From assembly GCF_018831085.1 (NCBI RefSeq), contig NZ_JAGPNM010000009.1, positions 94,600-158,599 on the forward strand: 64,000 bases of DNA. The letters are read 5' to 3'. The position numbers were made by a program, and so were the translations under genes. This document shows, piece by piece, positions 25,621-34,742 of the stretch. Source of the DNA: Rheinheimera oceanensis (GTDB taxonomy: Bacteria > Pseudomonadota > Gammaproteobacteria > Enterobacterales > Alteromonadaceae). A model generated the notes under the pieces. The model did not search any database, had not been told where the DNA came from, and saw only the letters and a list, made by a program, of their open reading frames with translations. The number at the start of each line of letters is the position of its first letter. The first letter of the stretch is position 1.

Positions 25621-28275
25621 TTAGAAGTTCTGCTCAACACGCAAAGATAAAGAGCGCCCCATAACGTCATATAAACCAGTGTAACTGTCGCGGTAACCTG
25701 CAGTGGTATATTGGTTAGGCGCTTGTTTATCAAAAAGATTATTTATACCAAACGTAATACGGCCATTCCAGTTGTGGTTATATGAAATTTGGGCATTGTG
25801 TTTCACGTAGCTTGGAATATCTACCAGATAAGTAGTACCCCATACATCATTACCGGAATCCTGAGCGCCAATGTAGTAGCTGGTCCAGGCTGCACCCCAT
25901 TTATCACGAGCCCAGCTAACCTGCACATTACCGCGCAGATCCGGATAATCTTGTAAGCCAGCATAATCAATAATCTCTGCATCTGGTGCAGACTGTGATA
26001 AATACTCTTTGACGTAACTTAACTCACCTTTAAAAGCAAAATCGCCATAACCTGTTGCCAAACGGTAAGCTGTTTTAAAGTCAAAGCCAGAGGTTGTCAG
26101 CCCGGCGATGTTTTGATCATAACTATAGATGGTTTCAATTTTACCAAGGGAATCACGCACTATCGCCGGATGGTTACCAGCCCCCAGCTCCTGCTCTTCC
26201 AGCAGTAAACGGGAAACACTGATTGAGCCTATTTTATCATTCAGTTTAATTTTGTAATAAGACACCTCGGCTGACCAATCATGAGTAATATTCCATACAG
26301 CCCCCAGCGTTAAAGATTCACCTTTTTCAGGTTTCAGATCCGGGTTACCACCAAACCAGGTGCGATGCTGCTGAGATCCGTTAGCATTGCAGTACACTGC
26401 ATCACTACTGGCGTTACCCAGGGTATCACACCACATCGTATCGTATGCCCGTTCAAAACTTAGTGACTGGGTGGAAAACATCTCTGCCATACTTGGCGCG
26501 CGGAATGATTCCCCCCAGCTGGCACGCAGCAACAATGCATCCAGCGGCCGCCAGGTAATGCCAACTTGTGGTGTGGCATTGTCAAAAGTACCACTTACAT
26601 AATTTACACCAACATCGCCGGATTGATCATATTCGTCATAACGCAGCGCAGCATTGATATCAACATTTTTGGGCAAAGCTACATGCACTTCGGTGTAAAT
26701 CGATTTACGGTCCCGGGTGGCAAAAACATCATCACCGCCAGAGCCGCCGGAAACACGGCCGGAAGCCGATTGTGGATCACTTTGTTGGGTAAAATCGACG
26801 GTTTCAAATTCAGCGCCTATCACCCCGGCTATTGAAAAAAAGTTGTTTTCAAACAGTAAGCTGGAAGCAACCGCATCAAATTGTTTGCTTTCATATTCAG
26901 CAGTATAAACACCGGTATGCGCTGCCTGAGAATAAAACTCAGTCATCATAGTATTCCAGTCATCTGTACTCATGCCGGAAATGTTGAAAATATCATACTG
27001 CCCGCTATCAACCAGGGATTGCACAATATCATCGTTGATCAGGTTTGAATTAAATGAGTTAGTTTTAGACCGGCTCAACTGCGCATTCACTTCCCAGTCA
27101 ATACCATGTCCTACCTCCAGGTAGCCTACTAAACCGCCCAAAAAGTCGATAGTGTTAATTTCAGTGCGGGTGTCGCGCTCACCAATTTGTACCGAACGCA
27201 TCCGCAGGCTTAAATCTTCCCCCACAGGGTTAAAGGGGTTATCAGCACTCATGGTTGGTACATTGGTAGACACCGGGGTACCGGCATAGCGTGAATCTGT
27301 TTTAGCAAACGACGCACTGGCCCGGCCACGAAATTGCAGGTTATCCATTAAGTTATAGTTGAAGTTACCTAATAAAGAATTTTGTTCAACATCACTAAAC
27401 AACTTGGTGACCATACCGTAATTGTAGCCACACTGTGCACCACCACCTAACACAACAGTGTTTTCAACCTCACCGCACATATCTTCGTTAAAGTACCAGC
27501 TACCATCCGGGCGCACACCGTTGGGTACTGAGCTATAACCAGAGTAATCGCCATAGGTGGCATCATCCATTTGCCAGATATCACGATCCATTACCGCATC
27601 AGCTTTATAATGCTCAAAAGTCAGCACCATATTGCCTTTGGAACCGGAAAAACCTGACGTCACAGAAAAGCGGTTACTGTCACCACCATCACCTTTTGGC
27701 CGTTCGGTGTCATAACTCAGGCTAACACCGTCAAAGTTCTTTTTGGTAATAATGTTTATTACACCAGCCACTGCATCAGAACCATACACCGCAGATGCTC
27801 CATCGCGCAGGATTTCAATCCGCTCTACAATTGCCATCGGAATACGTGAGGTATCTGCAGAAACACCACCACTGGAACTGGTACCCGGCATTCTGCGGCC
27901 ATCCAGCAGCACCAGCGTATAATATGATTCAAGACCGCGCATTTGTACTGTACTGGTGGCACTGGCACCCGAGCCATAACCTGACATACCGCGCCATGAG
28001 CCAAAGCTGTTTACTGAGCTGTTATTAAGCACATCAGCGACTGTTACCTCACCTGAAAGCTGAATATCGGCGGCGGTAATTACCGTAACCGGTGATGAGG
28101 TTTCCATATCAACTTGCTTAATACGTGAGCCGGTAACATCAATTCGCTCTATGCGCTCAACCTCGTCACTTTTGCTCTGCTCTTGCGCAGCGATGTTTGC
28201 GCTTAAGCCAGATAACACCACAGGCGCAGTTAATAATGCAAAGCGCACAGCTTTGCTTAAAAATGATTTTTGCAT
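25621..28275 (-). CDS. TonB-dependent receptor (paralogue 2 of the tandem pair)
   Basis: An 884-residue receptor, paralogous to that at 21922-24432: same N-terminus (MQKSFLSKAVRFALL), same VTGSRIKQVDMETSSPVTVI box region and plug (VEILRDGASAVYGSDAVAG). The barrel is longer and diverged, and ends SLSLRVEQNF. The frame is open to 28401, but the ATG at 28275 has GAGGGA and begins the signal peptide. Its divergent partner is the second LytTR gene. Loops with paired cysteines (MCGEVENTVV, QCGYNYG, MWCDTLG, VYCNANG) suggest disulfide-stabilised extracellular loops. Ligand unknown. Confidence 0.92.
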   Translation of the reverse strand: MQKSFLSKAVRFALLTAPVVLSGLSANIAAQEQSKSDEVERIERIDVTGSRIKQVDMETSSPVTVITAADIQLSGEVTVADVLNNSSVNSFGSWRGMSGYGSGASATSTVQMRGLESYYTLVLLDGRRMPGTSSSGGVSADTSRIPMAIVERIEILRDGASAVYGSDAVAGVINIITKKNFDGVSLSYDTERPKGDGGDSNRFSVTSGFSGSKGNMVLTFEHYKADAVMDRDIWQMDDATYGDYSGYSSVPNGVRPDGSWYFNEDMCGEVENTVVLGGGAQCGYNYGMVTKLFSDVEQNSLLGNFNYNLMDNLQFRGRASASFAKTDSRYAGTPVSTNVPTMSADNPFNPVGEDLSLRMRSVQIGERDTRTEINTIDFLGGLVGYLEVGHGIDWEVNAQLSRSKTNSFNSNLINDDIVQSLVDSGQYDIFNISGMSTDDWNTMMTEFYSQAAHTGVYTAEYESKQFDAVASSLLFENNFFSIAGVIGAEFETVDFTQQSDPQSASGRVSGGSGGDDVFATRDRKSIYTEVHVALPKNVDINAALRYDEYDQSGDVGVNYVSGTFDNATPQVGITWRPLDALLLRASWGESFRAPSMAEMFSTQSLSFERAYDTMWCDTLGNASSDAVYCNANGSQQHRTWFGGNPDLKPEKGESLTLGAVWNITHDWSAEVSYYKIKLNDKIGSISVSRLLLEEQELGAGNHPAIVRDSLGKIETIYSYDQNIAGLTTSGFDFKTAYRLATGYGDFAFKGELSYVKEYLSQSAPDAEIIDYAGLQDYPDLRGNVQVSWARDKWGAAWTSYYIGAQDSGNDVWGTTYLVDIPSYVKHNAQISYNHNWNGRITFGINNLFDKQAPNQYTTAGYRDSYTGLYDVMGRSLSLRVEQNF

Positions 28276-28359
28276 GATATTCCCTCTGGATCGCAGCCAC
28301 AGTAGCAGCCTGGTTGTTAGAAATTTTATTTTTGAGTTATTGGTACCAACCCAGGCAAA

Positions 28360-28401
28360 GCTACTGTCTTTAGCCTGGCGGCTCCAGCACAAAGACACCA
28401 A
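28360..28401 (-). promoter_or_regulatory. conserved spaced motif upstream of TonB receptor 2
   Basis: Second copy of TTGGTGT-C-TTTGTGCTGG, 16 bases, ACAGTAGC on the minus strand. It begins 85 bases upstream of the receptor ATG, compared with 68 in the first module. The 337-base divergent region holds no other recognisable element. It becomes AT-rich toward the regulator gene. Confidence 0.6.
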
Positions 28402-28612
28402 GGCATACGGCGGTGTTACAAGCGGGACTTATTGAAAAACAAAAGTAGATTTAACAAAAATTAACAATGTTTTCAGTAACATAACCAGACCTGATATATA
28501 CATTTATTAATCTACATTTACTGAACTTTACGCGTTTTCAGCTCTGTCATCAGGAACTGTCTTTTCAGCCCTAAGGTCTGAACTTCACCTTTAGGTTTTA
28601 ACTGGATCGATT

Positions 28613-29401
28613 ATGGAACTCGGCTGTTTAATCGTAGATGAAGAACCTCTGACCAGGGCGGATATCCGGTTGTTGCTGCAACAACAAGCCCAATTTGGCG
28701 TGATCGCAGAAGCAGACAATACTGCAGATGCTTTAACATTAGCCAGGCTACATCAACCGGATATTATTTTTCTGGATATACAACTACCAATGCCTGCCGG
28801 TATCAATCTGTTGCAGCAACTGGAATACAAACCTACGCTAATTTTGTGCAGCAGATCTGCTGACGATGCATTTACTGCTTTTGAGCTGAATGCGGCAGAT
28901 TTTTTATTAAAACCTCTGCGGGCAGATCGTTTTCAACAAGCTTTGTTAAAAGCCTGTGCCCATGTTATAGACAAATTAGCCTCGCAGTCGCTGGCAACAA
29001 TGGCGGCCCCTTTACTTTGCCCCAGTCACCTGACAATTCGGGAGCCTGGTCGATTCCGGATCGTAGCCATTGAAGATATCAGTTGGATTGAAAGTGCCGG
29101 AAACTATGTTGAGATACACCTGTACTCCCAAAGCAAAAGCTTACTGCTACGTGATACCATGATTTCGTTGCAGCAAAAATTAAACCCTAACCATTTTGCC
29201 CGCGTGCACCGCTCCCACATTGTCCGTAAAAGTGACATTCTTGAAATAAGAACAGGTGATAAAGGAGATGGCAGTATTATGCTAAAATGCGGCACCGTCA
29301 TACTAATGTCCCGCCGTTATCGCGATAACTTAAGCGAGCTGTTCGGCAGTACCACACCCAAGCCTGTTATCGGCAACAGCCATTCCTGCTATACTGCCTG
29401 A
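28613..29401 (+). CDS. LytTR-family response regulator 2 with a degenerate receiver
   Basis: A 262-residue paralogue of the regulator at 24765. The LytTR half is strongly conserved (EDISWIESAGNYVEIHLYSQ, HRSHIVRKSDIL). The receiver keeps Asp55 (IIFLDIQLP) and the Lys (FLLKPLRA), but the acidic pair is DE rather than DD, the MPG-DG loop is LPMPAG, and the SAY switch is SRS, so the aromatic switch residue is lost. Phosphorylation signalling may therefore be altered. It is divergent from TonB receptor 2 and followed 24 bases later by the VC0807-family gene. No kinase is nearby. Confidence 0.9.
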   Translation: MELGCLIVDEEPLTRADIRLLLQQQAQFGVIAEADNTADALTLARLHQPDIIFLDIQLPMPAGINLLQQLEYKPTLILCSRSADDAFTAFELNAADFLLKPLRADRFQQALLKACAHVIDKLASQSLATMAAPLLCPSHLTIREPGRFRIVAIEDISWIESAGNYVEIHLYSQSKSLLLRDTMISLQQKLNPNHFARVHRSHIVRKSDILEIRTGDKGDGSIMLKCGTVILMSRRYRDNLSELFGSTTPKPVIGNSHSCYTA

Positions 29402-29425
29402 AAACTACTCCGGGCCTGCAGTACT

Positions 29426-30139
29426 ATGACAGCACAACAACAAACAAACGCACCAGCTAAGCAGAAAAAATCTGGCTTTCTTAGCAATTTATTAATTAAC
29501 GTTGTGATCCCGGCGGTAATTTTAAGCCGCTTTAGCGGTGAAGATACACTGGGGCCGGTATGGGCAGTGGTGGTCGCGCTGGCCTTTCCGCTGCTGTTTG
29601 GTGTGTGGGAATTAAAGCAATCCGGCAAAGTTAACTTTTTTTCGGTATTGGGTATTGTCAGCGTATTACTTACCGGCGGCATTAGTTTACTGCAACTCGA
29701 CCCTGCTTATATCGCTATTAAAGAAGCACTGATCCCCGGCTTAATTGGCGTTATTGTACTGATAAGCCAATACACACCCTACCCTTTAGTGAAGAAACTG
29801 CTGATCAACCCCGAACTGCTGGACACCGACAAGCTACAGCAGGCTTTGGCAGCGCAGAATAACAGCACAGAGTTTGACCGTCGTATGGCGCGGGCCGGTT
29901 ATATTGTTGCGGCGTCGTTCTTTATGTCATCGCTACTGAATTATGTGCTGGCCAAAGCCATAGTAGTAAGCCAGCCCGGCACCACAGCCTATGCTGAAGA
30001 GCTGGGCCGGATGACCTGGCTTAGCTACCCGGTAATAGTGGTGCCCAGCATGATTATGCTGCTGGGCTCCATCTGGTATATTTTCCGGCAAATCGGCAAA
30101 TTAACCGGCCAGTCGCTGGAAGATTTTATTCTGCAGTAG
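29426..30139 (+). CDS. VC0807-family integral membrane protein
   Basis: A 237-residue protein with about six hydrophobic segments (LLINVVIPAVILSRFSG, VWAVVVALAFPLLFGVWEL, FFSVLGIVSVLLTGGISLL and others). The pattern GPVWAVVVALAFPLLFG with a following Lys-rich loop fits the VC0807 family, which is distantly related to septation-type membrane proteins. Function not known. A polar loop at about residues 128-150 is probably cytoplasmic. Its last 14 bases overlap the end of the sodium-channel gene on the other strand. Confidence 0.8.
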   Translation: MTAQQQTNAPAKQKKSGFLSNLLINVVIPAVILSRFSGEDTLGPVWAVVVALAFPLLFGVWELKQSGKVNFFSVLGIVSVLLTGGISLLQLDPAYIAIKEALIPGLIGVIVLISQYTPYPLVKKLLINPELLDTDKLQQALAAQNNSTEFDRRMARAGYIVAASFFMSSLLNYVLAKAIVVSQPGTTAYAEELGRMTWLSYPVIVVPSMIMLLGSIWYIFRQIGKLTGQSLEDFILQ

Positions 30140-30962
30140 GCGCTTTTAACTGCGACCGCAGTGCGCTCAGTTCCTGTTGTAACTGTTGCATCTGTAACAG
30201 CAGTTGCTGCTGGGTCGCTTTATCGGCATCGTGTTCGGCTTTATGTTCTTCGTCATGCATGCTTTGTACAGCGTTAACAATTACCGCGATAAACAAATTA
30301 AGCATGGTAAAAGTAGCAATAAGAATAAAGGGTACAAAAAACAGCCAGGCATAAGGGAATTGCTCCATCACCGGCCGGGCAATTCCCATAGACCAGCTTT
30401 CCAGTGTCATGATCTGAAACAGCGTATAAAGTGACGCCCCTAAACTGCCGAACCAGTCAGGAAATGCCTCACCAAACAGCTTGGTAACCATAACTGCTGC
30501 TACGTAGTACACCAGCCCCAGCACCATAGCAATTGACAGCATGCCATTAAGTGACTGCACCAAAGCGCCGACAATTTTGCGCATCGACGGCACAAAAGTT
30601 AACACCCTCAGTACCCGCAGCACACGCAGTGCCCGCAATACCGAAAACGGCCCGCTGGCAGGCAGCAACGCAATAGACACCACGATAAAGTCGAACAGAC
30701 TCCAGGCATCTTTAAAGAAAGCCAGCCGGTGCACATACAGCCGCAGCGCAATTTCCAGCACAAAGATGCTCAGAATGGCGGTATCCAGCAGGTAAATTAC
30801 CGGCCCCGCCACAGCCATTACGCCCGGCATAGTTTCCAGCCCCAATGTAGCAGCGTTGATCAGGATCAATGCCAGCAACAACCGCTGCACGGTATTGTTT
30901 TCAATAAAATGCTTACACCGCTGGCGTACCGACGGCGCTGTTGTTACTACTTCACTGCTCAT
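30126..30962 (-). CDS. voltage-gated sodium channel homologue (NaChBac family)
   Basis: A 278-residue six-helix ion channel subunit. S4 carries four arginines every third residue (Arg110, 113, 116, 119 in VLRALRVLRVLRVL). The pore loop holds the selectivity-filter motif TLESWS (186-191), matching the TLESWAS of NaChBac, which indicates sodium selectivity. S6 follows (LFIAVIVNAVQSMHDEEH), then a C-terminal Gln/Leu-rich coiled coil (about 248-272) of the type that assembles the tetramer. The start at 30962 follows GAGGTGC; the frame is open to 30992. Probable roles known from the family are motility, pH or Na+ homeostasis. Confidence 0.92.
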   Translation of the reverse strand: MSSEVVTTAPSVRQRCKHFIENNTVQRLLLALILINAATLGLETMPGVMAVAGPVIYLLDTAILSIFVLEIALRLYVHRLAFFKDAWSLFDFIVVSIALLPASGPFSVLRALRVLRVLRVLTFVPSMRKIVGALVQSLNGMLSIAMVLGLVYYVAAVMVTKLFGEAFPDWFGSLGASLYTLFQIMTLESWSMGIARPVMEQFPYAWLFFVPFILIATFTMLNLFIAVIVNAVQSMHDEEHKAEHDADKATQQQLLLQMQQLQQELSALRSQLKAPTAE

Positions 30963-31254
30963 GTTGCACCTCAAATTTAATCGCTGCGCCATTGTATGTC
31001 AGCCAACAGGCAGATCAATTACCCAGTAGCCTGTATCAGCAGAAAAACTTGTCTGATAAATTTATTACATGCCAAAAATTACTTTTAATTTACCTTTTAT
31101 GATCAAGGCTTTGGTTATATCAGTGCAAAAAAATTCTGATATCGGCCACAGCTTCCAGATATGGAATAGCCAGTATTACCCCCCTGTTGCAGGCTTAACC
31201 CGCACTGGCGATAACAGCAGTGCTACAAAAACAAATCAACAGAGGATAAGGCAA

Positions 31255-32703
31255 ATGCAATATGGCAAATTAATACGCTTGTCGGCACTGACCACAGCGC
31301 TGGCATTCAGCGCCCTGGCACAGGCAAATAACCTGGCAATTACAGGCCCCGGAGCCGGGGCTGATGGCTCCAGCAAAGCCAGTGGCAGCAGCTACGGCGA
31401 TGTAAAAGACGCCGATCTGCAAAGCTACTGGCAACCGTCTGCTAATAACGGCCAAAGGGTGTCGGTTAAGTGGAGCAGCGCTATCAGCGTTAATCAGGTG
31501 ATATTGCGTGAACAGGGTAGTAATGTAACCAGCTGGCGGCTGGTAAATAATGACAACGGCGCAGTATTGGCAACCGGTACCAGCATTGGCAGCAACAGAA
31601 CGGTTAACTTCAGCACTGTAAGCACGAAAAAACTCAATCTGGAAATACTGACTGCCAGCGGTGCGCCGCGCATTGCTGAGTTTGAAGTTTATTTAAATAC
31701 CAATGGCGGCAACCCGCCAGATCCTACTGACCCGGAACCAGGCCCGGTAACTTCTTGCGCCGCTTCACCACAGGGCTATGCTTCGCTTAACGGTGGCACT
31801 ACCGGCGGCAGTGGCAGCAACGCGGTAACGGTGACAGTAAGCACCGGCGCTCAAATGGTATCGGCGCTACAAAACCGCGATCTAAACCGGCCGCTCACTA
31901 TCCGGGTTAATGGCACTATCACACCGGGTAATTCTGGCGGTGTCAGTAAGTTTGACATTAAAGATATGGATAATGTCAGCATTATTGGTGTAGGCAACAA
32001 TGCGTTGTTTGACGGTATCGGTATTAAAATCTGGCGGGCCAATAACGTTATTATCCGTAACCTTACAATGCGTTATGTTAACACCGGCGATAAAGACGCC
32101 ATTACCATTGAAGGCCCGGCGCGTAATATCTGGATTGACCACAACGAGATATACAACAGCCTGAATGTGGGTAAAGATTTTTACGACGAGCTTATAAGCG
32201 GTAAAAAAGACGTGGATAACGTAACTATCTCTTACAACTACCTGCACGACAGCTGGAAAACCTCGCTGTGGGGCAGCAGTGATTCCGACAACTACAACCG
32301 CCGTATTACCTTTCACCATAACCACTGGCATAAGGTAAATTCACGCCTGCCGCTGTTCCGTTTTGGCCAGGGCCATATTTACAATAACTATTACAACGAC
32401 ATTCAGGACACCGGTATTAACAGCCGGATGGGTGCGGTAATTCGTATTGAAAACAATGTGTTTGAAAACGCGAAAAACCCGATAGTGTCGTTTTATTCCA
32501 GCGGCTACGGCTACTGGGACACCCGCGGTAATAGCTTTAGTAATATTACCTGGCAGGAATACCCCAGCGACGGCATTATCGCCGGGCCAAATGTACAACC
32601 CACAGCGGTGCTAAACCTACCCTACAGCTTTAACCTGTTACCCACCAACCAGGTAAAAGCCCACGTACTGGCCAACGCCGGCGTAAATAAATGTAGTTTC
32701 TAA
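31255..32703 (+). CDS. secreted pectate lyase (PL1) with N-terminal sugar-binding-like domain
   Basis: A 482-residue enzyme. Signal peptide (ALTTALAFSALAQA). Residues about 25-150 form a discoidin/F5-8-like beta domain (VSVKWSSAISVNQVILREQG, ending RIAEFEVYL). A Pro/Asp/Gly linker follows (PPDPTDPEPGP). The PL1 parallel beta-helix starts at about 160, with the family motifs IWIDHNEIYNS, a calcium-binding Asp cluster (FYDELISG, KKDVDNVTISYNYLHDSWK) and the catalytic-arginine motif SRLPLFRFG. It breaks polygalacturonate by beta-elimination outside the cell. The start at 31255 follows AGAGGA and begins the signal peptide. Two cysteines (VTSCAAS, NKCSF) bracket the catalytic domain. Confidence 0.94.
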   Translation: MQYGKLIRLSALTTALAFSALAQANNLAITGPGAGADGSSKASGSSYGDVKDADLQSYWQPSANNGQRVSVKWSSAISVNQVILREQGSNVTSWRLVNNDNGAVLATGTSIGSNRTVNFSTVSTKKLNLEILTASGAPRIAEFEVYLNTNGGNPPDPTDPEPGPVTSCAASPQGYASLNGGTTGGSGSNAVTVTVSTGAQMVSALQNRDLNRPLTIRVNGTITPGNSGGVSKFDIKDMDNVSIIGVGNNALFDGIGIKIWRANNVIIRNLTMRYVNTGDKDAITIEGPARNIWIDHNEIYNSLNVGKDFYDELISGKKDVDNVTISYNYLHDSWKTSLWGSSDSDNYNRRITFHHNHWHKVNSRLPLFRFGQGHIYNNYYNDIQDTGINSRMGAVIRIENNVFENAKNPIVSFYSSGYGYWDTRGNSFSNITWQEYPSDGIIAGPNVQPTAVLNLPYSFNLLPTNQVKAHVLANAGVNKCSF

Positions 32704-32710
32704 CCAAAGC

Positions 32711-32733
32711 AGCAGGCGGCAATGCCGCCTGCT
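32711..32733 (+). terminator. hairpin after the pectate lyase
   Basis: A perfect 10-bp GC-rich stem agcaggcggc / gccgcctgct with loop AAT, eight bases after the stop. The downstream sequence has only a short T content, so it is a weaker intrinsic terminator. It marks the left edge of the AT-rich island. Confidence 0.6.
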
Positions 32734-32904
32734 TATCACCGCCACTCCAACCTTAGCCGTTAAAATCCTGTTGATTAATGGGGTGTTATTGGTTAGCTTG
32801 ATTTTATTTACAAAAGATAGAAGGGAACCTTCATTGCGTGAAAGCGTGTGTGGTCCAAACTATTAAGCTGTTATGTTTCCGGCAAATTGAGTGAGTGAAC
32901 TAGG

Positions 32905-33882
32905 ATGAATTCGTATTTGGTGTCGGACACTCCGATAATATACGCTGACATGAACGTCTACAGATACTTGGCATGCGGAGATATCTCTATTCGTGAACCG
33001 GAGCGGTTTATTTGGGTTTATTCCCACGTTCATTTAGATGAAATACATAGGAATGGGAATACTGACGCTCTTGAGGGTATGCGATTACTGAGAGCTGTAG
33101 AGATTAGTGATGTTCTGAATGAAGAGTTCCAGTCTGTAGGCAATATCGTTCTTCGCGACTACATCGACCCTTATACGAGGTATGAGCAGCACTTAGATGC
33201 TATAGCGGGGTATGAGGATGTTGCAGACCATATGGTAGAGCATCTTATTCGATCTTTTGGGGCGGATAACTTCAAAGAGCTTAGTGAAACGCCAGACCAA
33301 ATGCGGGAAGAAATAGAAAGAATCACAAGCATTATCGACGATGAGCGGCGTCAACAGATAATTGAAAAGGCGTCTGTTGTTTCGGACGAGTTGAAAGCTT
33401 CGATCGAAGAACATCTGAAAGAGAGCATGCCAATAGACAAAACAAGAAAAGCCTTCGGCGTCACAAGTGAAGCTCGAAAAAATATCGAGAAATCTAGTTC
33501 TGCAATAGATGAAGTTTGGGGTTTAATTTCTCCATCAATTCCTAATGTCACAAAAAATCAGTTTTTTGGATTTGAGCCAATTCCTGGAATTGAGGGTGTA
33601 CAGCACACTCAACATGGGGCCATATCAGGTGCACATATAGTTCTAAATATGATTGGTATAAGTCCTGACAAGGGATTAGCTAAGCGAGAAAAAATAAAGA
33701 ACATTATGTCTGACGGTCAGCATATCGGTATGGCTTCCTATTGCAACGCACTGGTTTCAGCAGATAAAGGAATCGTTAATAAAGCAATGTGCATATATTC
33801 ATATCTAAAGAGTATTACAACCGCTTTGCATTTTGAGTATAAGAAAGGGTATGAACTTAATCTCGGCATCAACAAAACATAA
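32905..33882 (+). CDS. PIN-like domain protein of the AT-rich island
   Basis: A 325-residue protein with no signal peptide. The N-terminus PIIYADMNVYRYLACGD followed by WVYSHVHLDEIHR, and the C-terminal D.QHIGMASYCNALVSADKG with IVNKAM, reproduce the acidic motif spacing of PIN-fold nucleases (Asp at beta1, Glu in the second motif, Asp near the middle, S-D late). The long helical middle (residues about 110-210) separates the halves. This is my reading and not a confirmed family call. GTGAACTAGG precedes the ATG. Base and codon use is more A+T-rich than the flanks, suggesting recent acquisition. A toxin or defence RNase is one possibility. Confidence 0.6.
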   Translation: MNSYLVSDTPIIYADMNVYRYLACGDISIREPERFIWVYSHVHLDEIHRNGNTDALEGMRLLRAVEISDVLNEEFQSVGNIVLRDYIDPYTRYEQHLDAIAGYEDVADHMVEHLIRSFGADNFKELSETPDQMREEIERITSIIDDERRQQIIEKASVVSDELKASIEEHLKESMPIDKTRKAFGVTSEARKNIEKSSSAIDEVWGLISPSIPNVTKNQFFGFEPIPGIEGVQHTQHGAISGAHIVLNMIGISPDKGLAKREKIKNIMSDGQHIGMASYCNALVSADKGIVNKAMCIYSYLKSITTALHFEYKKGYELNLGINKT

Positions 33883-34182
33883 CACATATGAGCCTTCCCG
33901 GAGTCAATAGGTTAAAACCGCTCTTCTGGCCGCGTTGGCGGCCAGTCTGTTGTCCATCAGCAAGATCAACTGCTTTATCTGCCTGTCGCCTGCCTCATCA
34001 AACGCTCACCTGCTGTACCTGCTCGATGAGTATCAAACCGTAACCTTCGCGGTTATGCAATAGAAACAGCCATTCCGTTGCTATAAGCTCAAACCAAAGT
34101 CAAAAGTTGTTTATTGGTTTATTTTTTGAAATTTAAATGTAAACTAAAACCATATAAATTTTAAATCAAAGGATAAATACAT
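33883..34182. other. 300-base gap of mixed composition in the island
   Basis: The middle (about 33910-34070) is GC-richer than both flanks and has open stretches on both strands that match nothing I recognise, for example minus-strand residues EWLFLLHNREGYGLILIEQ, as if a fragment of a host-like gene had been left behind. It contains one perfect hairpin, ctggccgc / gcggccag with loop GTTG (33926-33945). The last 100 bases are strongly A+T-rich and form the leader of the broken acetyltransferase. Confidence 0.4.
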
Positions 34183-34734
34183 ATGCAAGCCTCGCATGCA
34201 CTTACTGAAAAACACTATGATGAATTTAGAGCAAAGAGCCTGGAAATGGCTCAGAAAGTAATTTCACCAACCTACGCTGACAGAGTCTCGCTAAGGCAAA
34301 TAGACTCTTTATCACTTGCTCATGCTGAAAGGTGGGAGGCTAGCCTGGATCGGAGCGATGATGCCGTGTGGAGTTGGAGCGGAGACACAGGTTTTAGAAA
34401 ATATGCTTATCGCCACCCCTAGCGATTCGACTTGGCAATTTGGTATGCCAATACACAGCTATGCGGTTTATCTGTCGGCAAACCAACGTACAACGGTTCT
34501 AAAATACGGCTTGACGTTTTAGAGGGTGCTCCTGAAAATCATCCGTTAAAACGCAAGGTTGTTGAAATTACCGTTTTAGCATGTGAAGCATATGCATCTC
34601 TTATTGGTGCTGAACAAATTCGCATAATGCGGCCTGTGAATGCTAATGTTGTAAAGTATTACGAAAGTTTTGGCTTTACGTTGCGACAAGGCAAGGCTAG
34701 CAACGTGCCAACCTATTTGTGGCGTAATTTGTGA
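34183..34734 (+). pseudogene. GNAT-family N-acetyltransferase interrupted by an in-frame TAG
   Basis: One continuous frame of 183 codons, except for a TAG at 34420-34422 (codon 80). Reading through gives GFRKYAYRHP, stop, RFDLAIWYANTQLCGLSVGK, then a GNAT fold with HPLKRKVVEITVLACEAYAS and the C-terminal NVVKYYESFGFTLRQGK typical of acetyl-CoA-dependent acetyltransferases. AAAGGA gives a good ribosome site. The 3' half has only a TTG as internal start. So the gene is either killed by one nonsense mutation or read by a suppressor. The small gene 34743-34982 follows eight bases later. Confidence 0.8.
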
Positions 34735-34742
34735 GGTAATTG

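Noticed and set aside
33883..34182. A possible integron attC site or remnant transposase in the island gap
   Set aside because: No RYYYAAC/GTTRRRY-like ends or transposase motifs are visible; only a short hairpin and unassigned frames.
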